From an uncultured Actinobaculum sp. (lineage in GTDB: Bacteria > Actinomycetota > Actinomycetes > Actinomycetales > Actinomycetaceae), in the NCBI GenBank assembly GCA_938020505.1, contig CALIHR010000026.1:1-64000 (forward strand): DNA of 64,000 bases. The letters run 5' to 3'. The notes below the pieces were generated by a model. It was not told the origin of the DNA and ran no database searches. It was given only the letters and a program-made list of their open reading frames with translations. Within the stretch, counting starts at the first letter, position 1. Every line of letters starts with the position of its first letter. Shown piece by piece: positions 47,200 to 56,220 of the stretch. The position numbers and the translations under genes are program-made.

Positions 47200-48093
47200 C
47201 TAAAATGGCCAGCTCCTCGGATCTTGGGGAAAAGAGGGGTCTTCGGGGAGCGTGAGGTCTTCTCGGGGTATCCGCTCCTGGAGCGCCTGGGAGAGCTGCC
47301 GGGGCCCCGGTTCGTGCGGGCTCGGCGTCGGCTCGTGCGGAGGTCGGGCGAGGCTTTGCGGCGGCGTCGGCTCGTGCGAAGGAGGCGGGTTCTGGGCAGA
47401 AAATGAGGCGGGCGAAACGGAAGGCGAAGGAGAGAGCGTCTGCTTCTCGAAAGAGGTCGGCATCGGCGGGACGGAGGACTCGATCGCCGGGAAATCCGGA
47501 GGGAAAATCTCAGGCGTGAAGAGGTATTGGAGGCAGACGCTGTAGAACGCCGCGGAATCCTCGATCGACGCCGAGGCCACCGGCTCTATGCCGGCGATGT
47601 ATCGATTGAGGAGGGCGCCTATGATGAGCCCGACGCCGGAGGCGGCCCGCAGGCGCCTGTCGGGTCCGCCGAGCATCTTGGACACCGGGGTCACCACGGA
47701 TTCGTCGATCCACGTTCTGAAAACGTACATCGTCTCTTCCGAGCTAAGAAGCTGATGGATAAGGACCCGTGCGGCGTGATTGGCGTTCGTCTCTTCCCAA
47801 AGGTTGAGGATGACTCTGAAAACTCTCGATCCCGCGCCTTCAAGGGGCGTCATCTCTTTGAGGGCGGCCGCCACAGGATCGGCGGGCAGCGACATCGCTG
47901 CGCGCAAAAGGCCCGATTTTCCGCCAAAATAATAGGAGACGAGGCTGGGATCGACCCCTGCTTCTTCGGCGATGCCCCGCACGGTGACCGAATTGAATTC
48001 GCGGGTGGAGAACTGCTCGCGGGCAACTTCCATGAGGCGCGATCGTATCTCTCCGCGCACTCCTCGAGGTCCTCGAGCTACCCGCCGTGCCAT
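47200..48093 (-). CDS. TetR-family regulator with proline-rich C-terminal tail
   Basis: 297 residues. The N-terminal HTH (TVRGIAEEAGVDPSLVSYYFGGKSGLL, residues ~37-63) and a TetR ligand/dimer domain extend to about residue 195. Residues ~198-297 are an unusual low-complexity tail rich in Pro, Ser, His and Glu with repeated HEPTP/HEPGP units. ATG at 48093 (MARRVARGPRG) is the likely start; the frame is open further upstream through AT-rich non-coding-like DNA. Target genes unknown; nadE lies downstream and an ABC operon upstream on the same strand. Confidence 0.82.
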   Translation of the reverse strand: MARRVARGPRGVRGEIRSRLMEVAREQFSTREFNSVTVRGIAEEAGVDPSLVSYYFGGKSGLLRAAMSLPADPVAAALKEMTPLEGAGSRVFRVILNLWEETNANHAARVLIHQLLSSEETMYVFRTWIDESVVTPVSKMLGGPDRRLRAASGVGLIIGALLNRYIAGIEPVASASIEDSAAFYSVCLQYLFTPEIFPPDFPAIESSVPPMPTSFEKQTLSPSPSVSPASFSAQNPPPSHEPTPPQSLARPPHEPTPSPHEPGPRQLSQALQERIPREDLTLPEDPSFPQDPRSWPF

Positions 48094-48167
48094 ACCTTTA
48101 CTTTGCGTCGTATTTTTACAAAAAGTGAGGGTCGTTAGTCCTAAATAACGCATTAAGGTGATGAATT

Positions 48168-48179
48168 TCAAAATTTTGA
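48168..48179. promoter_or_regulatory. 12-base palindrome upstream of tetR
   Basis: TCAAAATTTTGA, a perfect palindrome 75 bases upstream of the TetR start; candidate autoregulatory site. Confidence 0.35.
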
Positions 48180-48406
48180 CAGGGGTGTTAAATGACGAAA
48201 TCTGAATTGCACGCTTATATTTCATCTATAATTAAAAGCATTTTAACGTTGGTGGAAGCGTTAGTGCGTTTGCCGATGCCTTGAGTTCGTCTCGATCGCA
48301 TGACGTGCAGAAACAACGCAACGAGGGCGTTGTTGCCCGGCAACGGCTGGCGTGCTCGACGCCAGCCGAGAAGCCGTGCGTCTGGGCAGCCTCCTTTCGG
48401 AAAAGA

Positions 48407-48434
48407 GGCCGCAGCGCCTCTCGGCGCTGCGGCC
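48407..48434 (-). terminator. Terminator of the GntR-ABC operon
   Basis: Perfect 12-base stem (GGCCGCAGCGCC) with a TCTC loop. On the minus strand it is followed by TCTTTTCC, giving a short U-run after the permease gene. Confidence 0.8.
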
Positions 48435-48457
48435 CCGGCGAAACGGCGCGCTCGCGG

Positions 48458-49399
48458 TCAGCGGCGAACCTGGATTCGCCGCATGCACAGCCACGCAACG
48501 GCGGCGTAGAAGACGATGGACGCGAGGTCCCAAAGCACGCTGTAAAGCGGGAAGCCGCTTGCGCCTATGTGTTTGAAAGGCGCCACGTATATGAGTGAGC
48601 CGTTCGAACCCACCGCCTTGAAGGTCCAGTTCAGCGTGCCCCATGTCGCTGAGACGACGGCGACGGCTATTCCCGCGACATACCAGGGAAGACGGACGAA
48701 GGCCATGAAAATCGCGTAGGCGGCTGTGTACGCGCCGGCTATGGCGACCGTTGCCACGACGGCCAGGAACCAGAGATTGGCCTCGTAAGTGCCGACCGCG
48801 CGGCCGGCGTGCGTTCCCGTCACCTTGATGCTGCCGGAAAAGTCGCCGGCGATTAGCCCGTGGACCGCTGCCCCCGCCAGGGCGAGCGCGCCCGACACGG
48901 CGGTTCCGAGGCCAAATGCCTTTGCGTGGGCGAGGAGAATGGAGCGACGCGGAAATCCCGAGCTGAGGTAGGTCCGTGTCCTGATGGCGGCATACGCCCC
49001 CTGGATCACCGCCCCCACCGTCAATGCGACGAGCAGCATGGCGGTTACGATGACCGCGTATGAAATGTTTCCAATCTCTGCGGCGAAGCCGCGGATTCTT
49101 TCAAGGTTTTCGGGAGAGACGCCGATGTCGATTCGCCTTCCGTCGATGACGATCTGGTGCCTGCCGCCGTTTTTAAAGATCAGGTAGTCGTATTTCTCGA
49201 GAAAGTAGACGGCTGTCGCAGCGAGGGCGCCCAAGAACAGGCCGACCCCGATTGTCATCGGCATCATTCGTCCATGGCGTCTCAAAATTAAGCGATTGAC
49301 GGCGGCCTTCGCCCTTTCGGCTGCGACGTTTTCGTCGTCGGCCATGGTGGTTGTGTCGGCGTTGCCGGCCATGGTCTGTGCGTTCGCCTTGTCATTCAT
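48458..49399 (-). CDS. ABC transporter membrane subunit
   Basis: 313-residue integral membrane protein with about six hydrophobic helices (first MTIGVGLFLGALAATAVYFL, then VIVTAMLLVALTVGAVIQGAY, and four more) and an extracellular stretch after helix 1. No recognisable enzymatic motif. It overlaps the ATPase gene by 8 bases and is the likely partner of that ATPase, as in YtrBC-type exporters controlled by a short GntR regulator. Substrate unknown. Confidence 0.75.
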   Translation of the reverse strand: MNDKANAQTMAGNADTTTMADDENVAAERAKAAVNRLILRRHGRMMPMTIGVGLFLGALAATAVYFLEKYDYLIFKNGGRHQIVIDGRRIDIGVSPENLERIRGFAAEIGNISYAVIVTAMLLVALTVGAVIQGAYAAIRTRTYLSSGFPRRSILLAHAKAFGLGTAVSGALALAGAAVHGLIAGDFSGSIKVTGTHAGRAVGTYEANLWFLAVVATVAIAGAYTAAYAIFMAFVRLPWYVAGIAVAVVSATWGTLNWTFKAVGSNGSLIYVAPFKHIGASGFPLYSVLWDLASIVFYAAVAWLCMRRIQVRR

Positions 49400-50174
49400 G
49401 GTCGCGTCCCTTCTGCAAGATTCTGTATGCGGCTGCGGTGTTGGAAGAGAGGGCCATCTTCATGAGCACGTCGGTCAGATGGGCCAGTTCGCCCCCGTCG
49501 GAGTGCCTGGATCGGACGTCGTCGGCGTCTCCGCTTTCGACGACTCGCCCGTTGTCCATGAAAATGACCGAGTCGAGGAGGCTTTCGACCTCCTCGATCA
49601 GATGCGAGGACAGAACGAGGGTGCGCGGGCGCTTTGTGTAGTCCGCGAGGAGGCTCGCGTAAAAGATTTCCCGGGCGACGGCGTCCATTCCGAGGTGGAC
49701 CTCGTCGAATATGGTCACCGGACATCTGGAGGCCAGGCCCAGCAGTGCGTAGAGGCTTGAAAGCTGGCCGCGGGAGAGCCGCGAGGGCTTCTTTTTCACG
49801 TCGATGCGGAACGCCTCGATCAGCTCGTTCGCGTAGTCGCGGTCCCAGTTGGGGCGCGACGCCTCCCAGAGCTCGAGGGTGCGCCGGGTCTTCTCGTCTT
49901 CGAGTATGGGGGTCGAATCGCTGACGTAGCAGACGTTTGCCATGAGACCGGGGTTCTCGTAGACGTGCTGCCCGTTTGCGCGGACGCTTCCGGAAGTCGG
50001 GTAGAGGAGGCCCGCCATGAGCATGGCGAGGGTCGACTTGCCGGAGCCGTTCCTGCCGAGGAGGCCGGTGATCGACCCCGGTTCGATTCTGAAAGACGCG
50101 TGGTCGACGACGTTTTGCGAGTGACGCTCGTAGTGGAACGTCAGGTCGGCGACGTCGATGCCGAGGGGGTTCAT
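49392..50174 (-). CDS. ABC transporter ATPase
   Basis: 260-residue ATPase. Walker A is GLLGRNGSGKSTLAML (near residue 40), the signature is the degenerate LSRGQLSSLYALLGLA, Walker B is CPVTIFDEVHLGMD, and the switch His is in LVLSSHLIEEVE. The Walker B Glu is kept in DEVHLG, so hydrolysis is likely. Start 50174 overlaps the GntR stop (ATGA) and the end overlaps the permease, forming a coupled three-gene operon. Confidence 0.88.
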   Translation of the reverse strand: MNPLGIDVADLTFHYERHSQNVVDHASFRIEPGSITGLLGRNGSGKSTLAMLMAGLLYPTSGSVRANGQHVYENPGLMANVCYVSDSTPILEDEKTRRTLELWEASRPNWDRDYANELIEAFRIDVKKKPSRLSRGQLSSLYALLGLASRCPVTIFDEVHLGMDAVAREIFYASLLADYTKRPRTLVLSSHLIEEVESLLDSVIFMDNGRVVESGDADDVRSRHSDGGELAHLTDVLMKMALSSNTAAAYRILQKGRDHE

Positions 50175-50551
50175 TGCTTCTCCTTTGTGAGTGTGGCAAG
50201 GCTGCTTGCCGCCATGTCGAGGATTTCGGGGGATGAGAGGCCCAGAGCGACGCCTTCGGCGAGGGCGGGCGTCAGGGTCTCATCGGCGTAGGACTTCTGC
50301 CCGGCCTCCTGCAGGCGCTCGTGCGCCCCCTCGGTGACGAACATGCCGATTCCCCTTCGCTTTTCGACGAGGTTCTCGTCGACGAGGAGCGCGAAGGCCT
50401 TGTTCGCCGTCGCCGGGTTGATGCGATAGGTGGTCGCGTATTGCGTTGTTGACATGAGCTGGTCTCCCGCCGCGAGAGTCCCCGTGAGGATGCTTCTGCG
50501 GATGTCGTTTGCGATCTGCAGGTAGATGGGATGCGAGTCGGAAAAACGCAT
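50171..50551 (-). CDS. GntR-family regulator, YtrA subgroup
   Basis: 126-residue regulator: a GntR winged helix (PIYLQIANDIRRSILTGTLAAGDQLMSTTQYATTYRINPATANKAFALLVDENLVEKRRGIGMFV) followed by only a short ~45-residue dimerisation helix pair, as in YtrA-type proteins. Start 50551 has GAGG close by; longer frames upstream are not supported. First gene of an operon with an ATPase and permease, so it probably represses this operon in response to a compound such as a cell-wall antibiotic. Confidence 0.88.
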   Translation of the reverse strand: MRFSDSHPIYLQIANDIRRSILTGTLAAGDQLMSTTQYATTYRINPATANKAFALLVDENLVEKRRGIGMFVTEGAHERLQEAGQKSYADETLTPALAEGVALGLSSPEILDMAASSLATLTKEKQ

Positions 50552-50574
50552 TGCCTCAACTTCCTTAGTTCTGC

Positions 50575-50598
50575 GGTTCATTACATGACTAATTAACC
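50575..50598. promoter_or_regulatory. Operator-like inverted repeat upstream of gntR
   Basis: GGTTCATTA-N6-TAATTAACC: 9-base arms with a single mismatch, in an AT-rich patch 24 bases before the GntR start. Good candidate for GntR autoregulation. Confidence 0.5.
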
Positions 50599-50835
50599 AT
50601 AGAACCGAAGGGGTGTCAAGCCCGCTTGGGCTGCGTGAGTCGATTGGCGGGTTTTCTGCGAGGGCGGCCTCAGCTGGCGGAGCGCCTCGAACCGCGAAGG
50701 CGCCTCGGCCCGTGGGAGCGCCTCCAATCGACACGGGCGCCTCAATCGACGGCCACGCCCCTTTCTGGCCGCCGGCGCTTCGTTTTGCCTGCGGCGGTGG
50801 GGTAGCCTTGACGGGCGGCCGCCCTCGCGAGGCCT

Positions 50836-50935
50836 TCACGCACCTCGCAGGGCACGCATCTCGCAAGGCGCGGATCTCGCACGGCGCAAGCCTTGCGAGA
50901 CGCAAACTTTGCGAGCCGCGCATCTCGCAACGAAG
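50836..50935. repeat. Clustered direct and inverted repeats upstream of oxidoreductase
   Basis: About 16-base units of the type CGCATCTCGCAAGGCG occur in tandem. An 11-base inverted copy (TCTCGCAAGGC at 50859-50869 and its complement at 50890-50900) can form a hairpin, and two more copies follow up to 50930. This lies just before the Shine-Dalgarno of the next gene. Confidence 0.65.
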
Positions 50936-50954
50936 CGACACAAGCGAAAGGACA

Positions 50955-51956
50955 ATGTCAATGGCCAAGCCTCGCATCGGTTTGCTCGGCGTCGGGCGCA
51001 TCGGAATCATGCACGCGCGAATCCTGGCGCCGAAAGTCGAAAGCCTCGTCGTCGCCGACGTCGTCCCCGAAAGGGCCCAGCGGGCGGCGGACGAACTGGG
51101 CGCCCAGGTCCGCTCCGTCGAGGGCTTCTTCGATTCGGACGATCTCGACGGCGTCGTCCTCGCCACGCCCACCGACGCCCACGCGCGCCACATCGAAGCC
51201 GCCGTCGGCCTGGGCGCCCCGATCTTCTGCGAGAAGCCGGTGGCGCTCGACATCGCTTCGACAGAGAGTGCCAACGCCGCGGCCAAGTCCGCCGGAGTCC
51301 CCGTCCACGTCGGCTTCCAGCGCAGATTCGACGCCGCCTACGCCGCGGCCCGCGAAAGGCTCGCGGCGGGGGAGATCGGGGAGCTGCGGAGGGTCCACAT
51401 GCACACCCTCGACCAAGCCCCCGCGGCCCGGGAGTTTCTCGCCGCCAGCGGCGGCATCTTCACCGACTGCCTCATCCACGACTTCGACGCCCTTCGGTGG
51501 GTCACGGGCCGCGAAGTCGAAGAGGTCTTCGCCTTCGGCACGGATTTGGGGCTGCCTGATTTTGCGGACTTCTCCGACGTGTGCGAAACCGTCCTCGCGC
51601 TGCGCCTGACCGGCGACGCGCTCGCCACCGCGCACTCCTCCCGCTTCAACGGCGCCGGGTACGACGTGCGCATGGAAGTGCACGGCACCGAGGGGACGGA
51701 CGTCGTCGGCATGGACGAGCGCCTTCCCGTGCGATCGCTCGAACCCGGGGTCGCCTACCCCTCGGGGAAGCCGTGGGTCGACTTCATCGCGCGCTTCGCC
51801 GACTGCTACGAGCGAGAGCTCGAGGCCTTCCTCGACGTGGTCGCCGGAAAGGGCGAGGTCCCGTCCACGATCGACGACGCCGTCGCCTCCCTTCGCGTGG
51901 CCGAGGCCTGCGCGGCCTCGCGCAGGGAAGGCCGCCCGGTCAAGGTCGCGCGTTGA
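50955..51956 (+). CDS. Gfo/Idh/MocA-family oxidoreductase, inositol dehydrogenase-like
   Basis: 333-residue NAD(P)-dependent sugar or polyol dehydrogenase. The Rossmann start is RIGLLGVGRIGIMHARIL; catalytic Lys is in FCEKPVALD, and the Asp/His pair lies in GGIFTDCLIHDFDALRWVTG, close to myo-inositol 2-dehydrogenases (IolG). ATG at 50955 follows AAAGGACA; an ATG six bases further is also possible. It precedes a sodium:solute symporter by 97 bases, suggesting uptake and oxidation of a polyol or sugar; inositol is an inference. Confidence 0.82.
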   Translation: MSMAKPRIGLLGVGRIGIMHARILAPKVESLVVADVVPERAQRAADELGAQVRSVEGFFDSDDLDGVVLATPTDAHARHIEAAVGLGAPIFCEKPVALDIASTESANAAAKSAGVPVHVGFQRRFDAAYAAARERLAAGEIGELRRVHMHTLDQAPAAREFLAASGGIFTDCLIHDFDALRWVTGREVEEVFAFGTDLGLPDFADFSDVCETVLALRLTGDALATAHSSRFNGAGYDVRMEVHGTEGTDVVGMDERLPVRSLEPGVAYPSGKPWVDFIARFADCYERELEAFLDVVAGKGEVPSTIDDAVASLRVAEACAASRREGRPVKVAR

Positions 51957-52053
51957 GCCCCGTTTGCTCCGCGGTCTGCGGCGACGCCGCCCGTTTCGCT
52001 GCTACCCTTTTCTCTATGCGTTCCACGGCGGCACGCTAGAAGGAGATCGGTGA

Positions 52054-53757
52054 ATGGACCTACGGCTCGATGCGACGGCTTTTGACTACTCGTTCGTGGT
52101 CGTCTATCTGTTCTTCGTCATCGCCATCGGCGTCGTGACGAAACGCAAGGTCCTCACGAGCGAGGACTACTTCCTCTCCGGGCGCTCGCTGCCCGCGTGG
52201 ATCTGCGCGCTCGCCTTCCTTTCGGCCAACATCGGCGCTACAGAGCTCATCGGAATGGCGGCCAACGGATCGCAGTACGGCTTGGCGACGGTCCACTACT
52301 ACTGGATCGGCGCGGTTCCGGCGATGGTCTTCCTCGGGCTGATCATGATGCCCTTCTACTACGGGTCGAAGGTCCGATCCGTCCCCGAGTACCTCAGGCT
52401 CCGCTTCGACCGGCCCACCCACGTCTACCAGTCGGCGGTTTTCGCCATAGCGACGATCCTCGTGGCCGGCATCAACCTCTTCGCCCTCGCGCTCCTCATC
52501 AACGTCCTCATCGGCTGGCCCCTGTGGGCCTCGATCATCGCCGCGGCCGGCGTCGTGCTCCTCTACACGACGATGGGCGGGCTGACCGCCACGATGTACA
52601 ACGAGGTGCTGCAATTCTTCATCATCGTCGCCTTCCTCGTCCCGCTCACCGTGGGCGGGCTCATCAGGGTCGGCGGCGTCGACGGCCTGCTCGAGACGAT
52701 CCGCACCCACGAGCTCCTCGGGGAAAACGGGCTGTCCGTGTGGGGAGGGACGGGGCTCGCCAACACGACCAACCCCTATGGAAACTGGATTGCGCTGCTG
52801 CTCGGAATGGGCTTCGTCAACTCCTTCGGATACTGGACCACCAACTTCACCGAGGTTCAGCGGGCCCTCTCGGCGAAAGACATGTCGGCCGCCCAGCGCA
52901 CGCCGATCATCGCCGCGATCCCCAAGATGCTCCTTCCCGCGATCATCATCATGCCCGGCCTCATCGCCGCGGTCCTCATCCCCGAGCTTTCCAACGGCAA
53001 GCTTTCCCACAACGAGGCGCTGCCCGCCCTCATCGGAAAGGCCATGCCCACGGGGCTCGTGGGGCTCGCGCTGGCGGCGCTCATCGCGGCCTTCATGGCC
53101 GGCATGGCGGCAAATGTCTCGTCCTTCAACACGGTGGTGACCTACGACCTGTGGCAGACCTACATCCGCCCGGGCCGCAAAGACACCTACTACCTCCGCG
53201 TGGGCCGCAAACTCACGGTGGCCGGCGTCCTCATCGCCATCGGCGCAGCCTTCATCGCGGCGGAGTTCAACAACATCCAGGATTACATCCAGCTCCTGCA
53301 GTCGATCTTCAGCGCCCCCCTCTTCGCCACCTTCGTCTTGGGCATGTTCTGGAAGCGCATGAGCGGGCCGGCCGGGCTGTGGGGCCTCGTCGCCGGAGCC
53401 GCGGGCGCGGCCGCCGTGCAGATCGGCTACCAAAACGGCTTCCTGGAGTTCAACTCCCAGCAGGCGGCCTCCTTCACCGGGTCGGGCATGGCCTTCGTGT
53501 TCGACGTCGTCGTGTCCGTCCTCGTCACCCTCAGGACTTCGCCCAAGCCGGTCGAGGAATTGGACGGGCTCGTGTGGGGCCGCACGAAGATGCCGATCAA
53601 GGGAAGCCTTCCGGCGCCGGACCTGCGCAAGGCCGCGGTCAAGGCCGAGCGCGAGCGCTTGAAAGAAGGGCGCGGGCTTGCCTGGTGGGAGAATCCGTGG
53701 CCGCTGGGCGCCGCCGTCACGGCAGTCCTGGTTCTACTCAACATTTTCGTGGGATGA
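52054..53757 (+). CDS. Sodium:solute symporter (SSS family)
   Basis: 567-residue transporter with about 13-14 membrane helices. The family features are visible: KVLTSEDYFLSGRSLPAWICALAFLSANIGATELIGMA near the sodium site, VRSVPEYLRLRFD, and a long C-terminal region with two more helices. It is SGLT-like in general pattern. Strong AAGGAGATCGGTGA before ATG 52054. With the upstream dehydrogenase it probably imports a sugar or polyol. Confidence 0.87.
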   Translation: MDLRLDATAFDYSFVVVYLFFVIAIGVVTKRKVLTSEDYFLSGRSLPAWICALAFLSANIGATELIGMAANGSQYGLATVHYYWIGAVPAMVFLGLIMMPFYYGSKVRSVPEYLRLRFDRPTHVYQSAVFAIATILVAGINLFALALLINVLIGWPLWASIIAAAGVVLLYTTMGGLTATMYNEVLQFFIIVAFLVPLTVGGLIRVGGVDGLLETIRTHELLGENGLSVWGGTGLANTTNPYGNWIALLLGMGFVNSFGYWTTNFTEVQRALSAKDMSAAQRTPIIAAIPKMLLPAIIIMPGLIAAVLIPELSNGKLSHNEALPALIGKAMPTGLVGLALAALIAAFMAGMAANVSSFNTVVTYDLWQTYIRPGRKDTYYLRVGRKLTVAGVLIAIGAAFIAAEFNNIQDYIQLLQSIFSAPLFATFVLGMFWKRMSGPAGLWGLVAGAAGAAAVQIGYQNGFLEFNSQQAASFTGSGMAFVFDVVVSVLVTLRTSPKPVEELDGLVWGRTKMPIKGSLPAPDLRKAAVKAERERLKEGRGLAWWENPWPLGAAVTAVLVLLNIFVG

Positions 53758-53769
53758 CGGAGGGAAACG

Positions 53770-54195
53770 ATGAGCAAGAAACGCTGTCCCCGTTTTTCGC
53801 GCATGGCTCTTTTGGACCTGCGCGCCTGGGTCGCCGCGATGTTTTTCGTGTTCGGCACGATGCTCGCCGTCTACGGGGCGTTCTTCGCCGACGGCGAGGA
53901 TCTGGCCAAGGCCGCAGGAACCAACCTCGACCTGTGGACCGGCGTAGGAATGATCGTCTTCGCCGCCGCCTTCGCGGTGTGGCTTCTCGCCCGCCCGCCT
54001 GAGTTCGACGTCGCCTCCGACGCGGAGGAAGCCGCCGACGGCGTCGTCGCCGCGAACGGCGTTGACGGCCTTTTAGCGGAAGCGCCGGGGGCCGAGGGAA
54101 GCAAGGCCCAGACAGAAGACGGCGAGGCCCAGACAGAAGACGGCGAGGCCCAGACAGAAGACGGCGAGGCTCAGACGGAAGGCGCCAGGGGCTAA
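53770..54195 (+). CDS. Small two-helix membrane protein with repeat tail
   Basis: 141 residues, not recognised by family. Two membrane helices (AWVAAMFFVFGTMLAVYGAFF, and LWTGVGMIVFAAAFAVWLLA) and a cytosolic acidic tail with AQTEDGE repeated three times plus a partial fourth. GGAGGGAAACG precedes the ATG and the gene starts 12 bases after the symporter stop, so it is cotranscribed and may be an accessory subunit of the transporter. Tail length may vary by repeat slippage. Confidence 0.7.
   Translation: MSKKRCPRFSRMALLDLRAWVAAMFFVFGTMLAVYGAFFADGEDLAKAAGTNLDLWTGVGMIVFAAAFAVWLLARPPEFDVASDAEEAADGVVAANGVDGLLAEAPGAEGSKAQTEDGEAQTEDGEAQTEDGEAQTEGARG
54105..54183 (+). repeat. 21-base tandem repeat, three units plus partial
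   Basis: Exact 21-base units starting at 54105, 54126 and 54147, then a degenerate partial unit, all in frame in the small membrane protein gene. Confidence 0.9.
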
Positions 54196-54583
54196 CGGGC
54201 GCCAAAGACTAAGTCGCCAGGGGGTAAGGCCGCTTGGGAAACTCGCGCAGGGCGCCCGGCGGCGTCGGAAGCGCCTGAAAAAGCTCCGATCATAGAGCAT
54301 GACATAGAAACTGCGTAAACGGCCGTCGTTGGGACATGTGCGATCCTTGACGACCGTTTGTTTCCCTTCCCTGGCGTTTGCTTTGCTTTTCCGAACGGCG
54401 CCTCTGGCGTTTCCAAATGACGCCTCCGATTCAGCGCTCTGTTCCGACGGAGCGTCGAGCTTAGCAACGGCGCCGTCGTCCGTGGGAACGGCCGGGTGCA
54501 TGCATGGGACCTTTGGACGAAAAGATTCTGTTCGAATGCTGTTATTTTTTCTTCATGGTCTGGCGTGACGTGCCGGCCGATCT

Positions 54584-54608
54584 GGACACTCACAGAAGAA
54601 TTGAGTCC
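54584..54608. promoter_or_regulatory. GGAC-N17-GTCC inverted repeat
   Basis: Arms TGGAC/GTCCA with 17 bases between the GGAC and GTCC, ten more than the N7 sites, i.e. one extra helical turn. Possibly a second, weaker contact for the same regulator. Confidence 0.3.
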
Positions 54609-54664
54609 ATTTCTGCCGTTCACCGCCCCCAATGGCGGGAGACCATAAAACAAAAACCAATTTA

Positions 54665-54681
54665 TGGACGCTCTCCGTCCA
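54665..54681. promoter_or_regulatory. GGAC-N7-GTCC operator candidate, cai side
   Basis: TGGACG-CTCTC-CGTCCA. The core GGAC-N7-GTCC is identical in arms and spacing to the site at 63765-63779 between the TetR gene and fixA. Confidence 0.5.
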
Positions 54682-54828
54682 AATCACCTCACATTATCTT
54701 CCAGTTGAGCACAAGCGACGTTTCTTTCCCATTTTACCGACTTGGGGAATTTTGCTTGTTTTTGCGGGGTTTTGGCGTGCCCTGCGCGCTTGCAAGGAAG
54801 CTCTCCTTCGATGTCGAAAGGGATATTC

Positions 54829-56220
54829 ATGCCTTCTATCACCAGAGGTCTGCGGCGTGCCAGCGATCTCTCCATTTCCCAACGACGCTTCCTTTTGGTG
54901 CTCGTTTCCATTGGATCGTCGATCCTCTACACTCCGGCCTATCTGAAGAACGTCTTCTACGATCCGCTTAAGGAGGCGATCGGCACATCCAATGCGGGAG
55001 TGGGCGAGCTGCTCGGCTACTACGCCATCACCGCGACGGTCTGCTACTTCCCGTCGGGCGTCGTCGCCGACAAGGTCAGGGTGCGCACGCTGGCGTGGGT
55101 CGGATTCACAACCACGGCGATGCTCACCTACCTCTACGCCATGCTTCCCTCGTTCGCCGTTCTCAGACTCGTCTTCATCGGCATGGGCGTGACGACCATT
55201 CTCATCTGGTGGGGCATCCGGTTCAAGCTCGTCAGGCTCATCTCGGAGGAAGACGCCTATTCCCGCAACATCGGAATCTCCTACGGACTCTACGGCGCTG
55301 CGGGGCTTGTCGTCGGCTTCATCAGCATGAAGATCATCGAGTGGTTTGAAGATTCGGCCGCAGTCGGGATTCAGTCTCTCCTCATCTTCCTCGGCACCCT
55401 CATTCTCATTCTCGGGATTCTCTCGTTCTTCTTCATTCCGAAGTTCGAGGGCGAGATCGATCCGACGAAGAAGTCCTTCGACATACGCCAGATTCGCGAG
55501 GCATTGAGGAACCCCGTCGTCTGGATTTCGGCCGCATGCCTGTTCTGCGTGTACTTCTTCTACACGGGCGTCAACTACACGACCCCGTACCTCAAAAACG
55601 TGCTCCTGGCCTCCGCCTCCGTTACGAGCTTCGTTTCGATCGTCCGCACCTATGGCATCACCCTCGCCTCCGGGCCCGCCTTCGGCTTCCTCGCGAAAGC
55701 CACGGGCTCACCCTCGAAGGTCATCTTCGGCGGATCGATAGTGTGCGCCGGCGGCCTGTTCGTGTTCACGATTCTTCCGGCCGAGCCGGGCATGGTTCTA
55801 CTTGTCGCGGGGGTCACCATTGTGCTTGGATTCATCGCCAACGGCGTCTTCGGAATCGTTTCCTCCCAGTTGACCGAGGGGAAGGTCCCCATCCCGATCT
55901 TCGGCACGGCGGCCGGCATTCTCTCGGTCATCGGCTTCCTTCCGGACACCTTCTCTTCGACGTGGTTCGGAAAGATGATCGACGATCGGCCTAAGGACGC
56001 CTACGCCGAGATCTTCCTGATTCTCGCGGGCTTTGCCGTGGCGGCGGGCGTCCTCGCCCTCATACTCCTGTGGTACGTCAGGCGCACGGGGAAGGCGAAG
56101 GCGGCGCCGTCGGAGCCGACGCCGGTTCCGTCTTACGAGGAAGCCGCTGAGCCGGCGGCCGCGGCGAAGTCGCCTTTCGGTTCGAAGAAGGGCTCGGCTT
56201 GGAGCTCGCATGCCGAATAA
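54829..56220 (+). CDS. MFS transporter of the carnitine-type cluster
   Basis: 463-residue major facilitator with about 12 helices. The N-half loop GVVADKVRVRTLAWVG matches the MFS loop 2-3 motif. ATG at 54829 (MPSITRGLRRASDLS) has AAAGGGATATTC upstream; an ATG at 54811 is less well placed. First gene of a six-gene run with esterase, CaiA, CaiB, CaiC and MaoC proteins, so it probably moves the substrate or product of that pathway. Enterobacteria use the unrelated BCCT exchanger CaiT for this step. Confidence 0.82.
   Translation: MPSITRGLRRASDLSISQRRFLLVLVSIGSSILYTPAYLKNVFYDPLKEAIGTSNAGVGELLGYYAITATVCYFPSGVVADKVRVRTLAWVGFTTTAMLTYLYAMLPSFAVLRLVFIGMGVTTILIWWGIRFKLVRLISEEDAYSRNIGISYGLYGAAGLVVGFISMKIIEWFEDSAAVGIQSLLIFLGTLILILGILSFFFIPKFEGEIDPTKKSFDIRQIREALRNPVVWISAACLFCVYFFYTGVNYTTPYLKNVLLASASVTSFVSIVRTYGITLASGPAFGFLAKATGSPSKVIFGGSIVCAGGLFVFTILPAEPGMVLLVAGVTIVLGFIANGVFGIVSSQLTEGKVPIPIFGTAAGILSVIGFLPDTFSSTWFGKMIDDRPKDAYAEIFLILAGFAVAAGVLALILLWYVRRTGKAKAAPSEPTPVPSYEEAAEPAAAAKSPFGSKKGSAWSSHAE

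Larger units (their letters stand above)
48094..48457. other. AT-rich intergenic region upstream of tetR
   Basis: No gene. The part near tetR (48100-48260) is markedly AT-rich and holds the perfect palindrome TCAAAATTTTGA. The left part holds the terminator of the ABC operon. Confidence 0.5.
54196..54828. other. 633-base regulatory region upstream of the cai-like operon
   Basis: No convincing gene; short frames here lack credible starts and composition. GC drops towards the MFS gene. It contains two inverted repeats built on TGGAC/GTCCA (54583-54609 and 54665-54681), suggesting the control region of the downstream operon. Confidence 0.5.

Noticed and set aside
54192..54653. Short open frames on both strands between the small membrane protein and the MFS gene
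   Set aside because: No Shine-Dalgarno or leaderless signal, no recognisable domains; the region fits a control region better.
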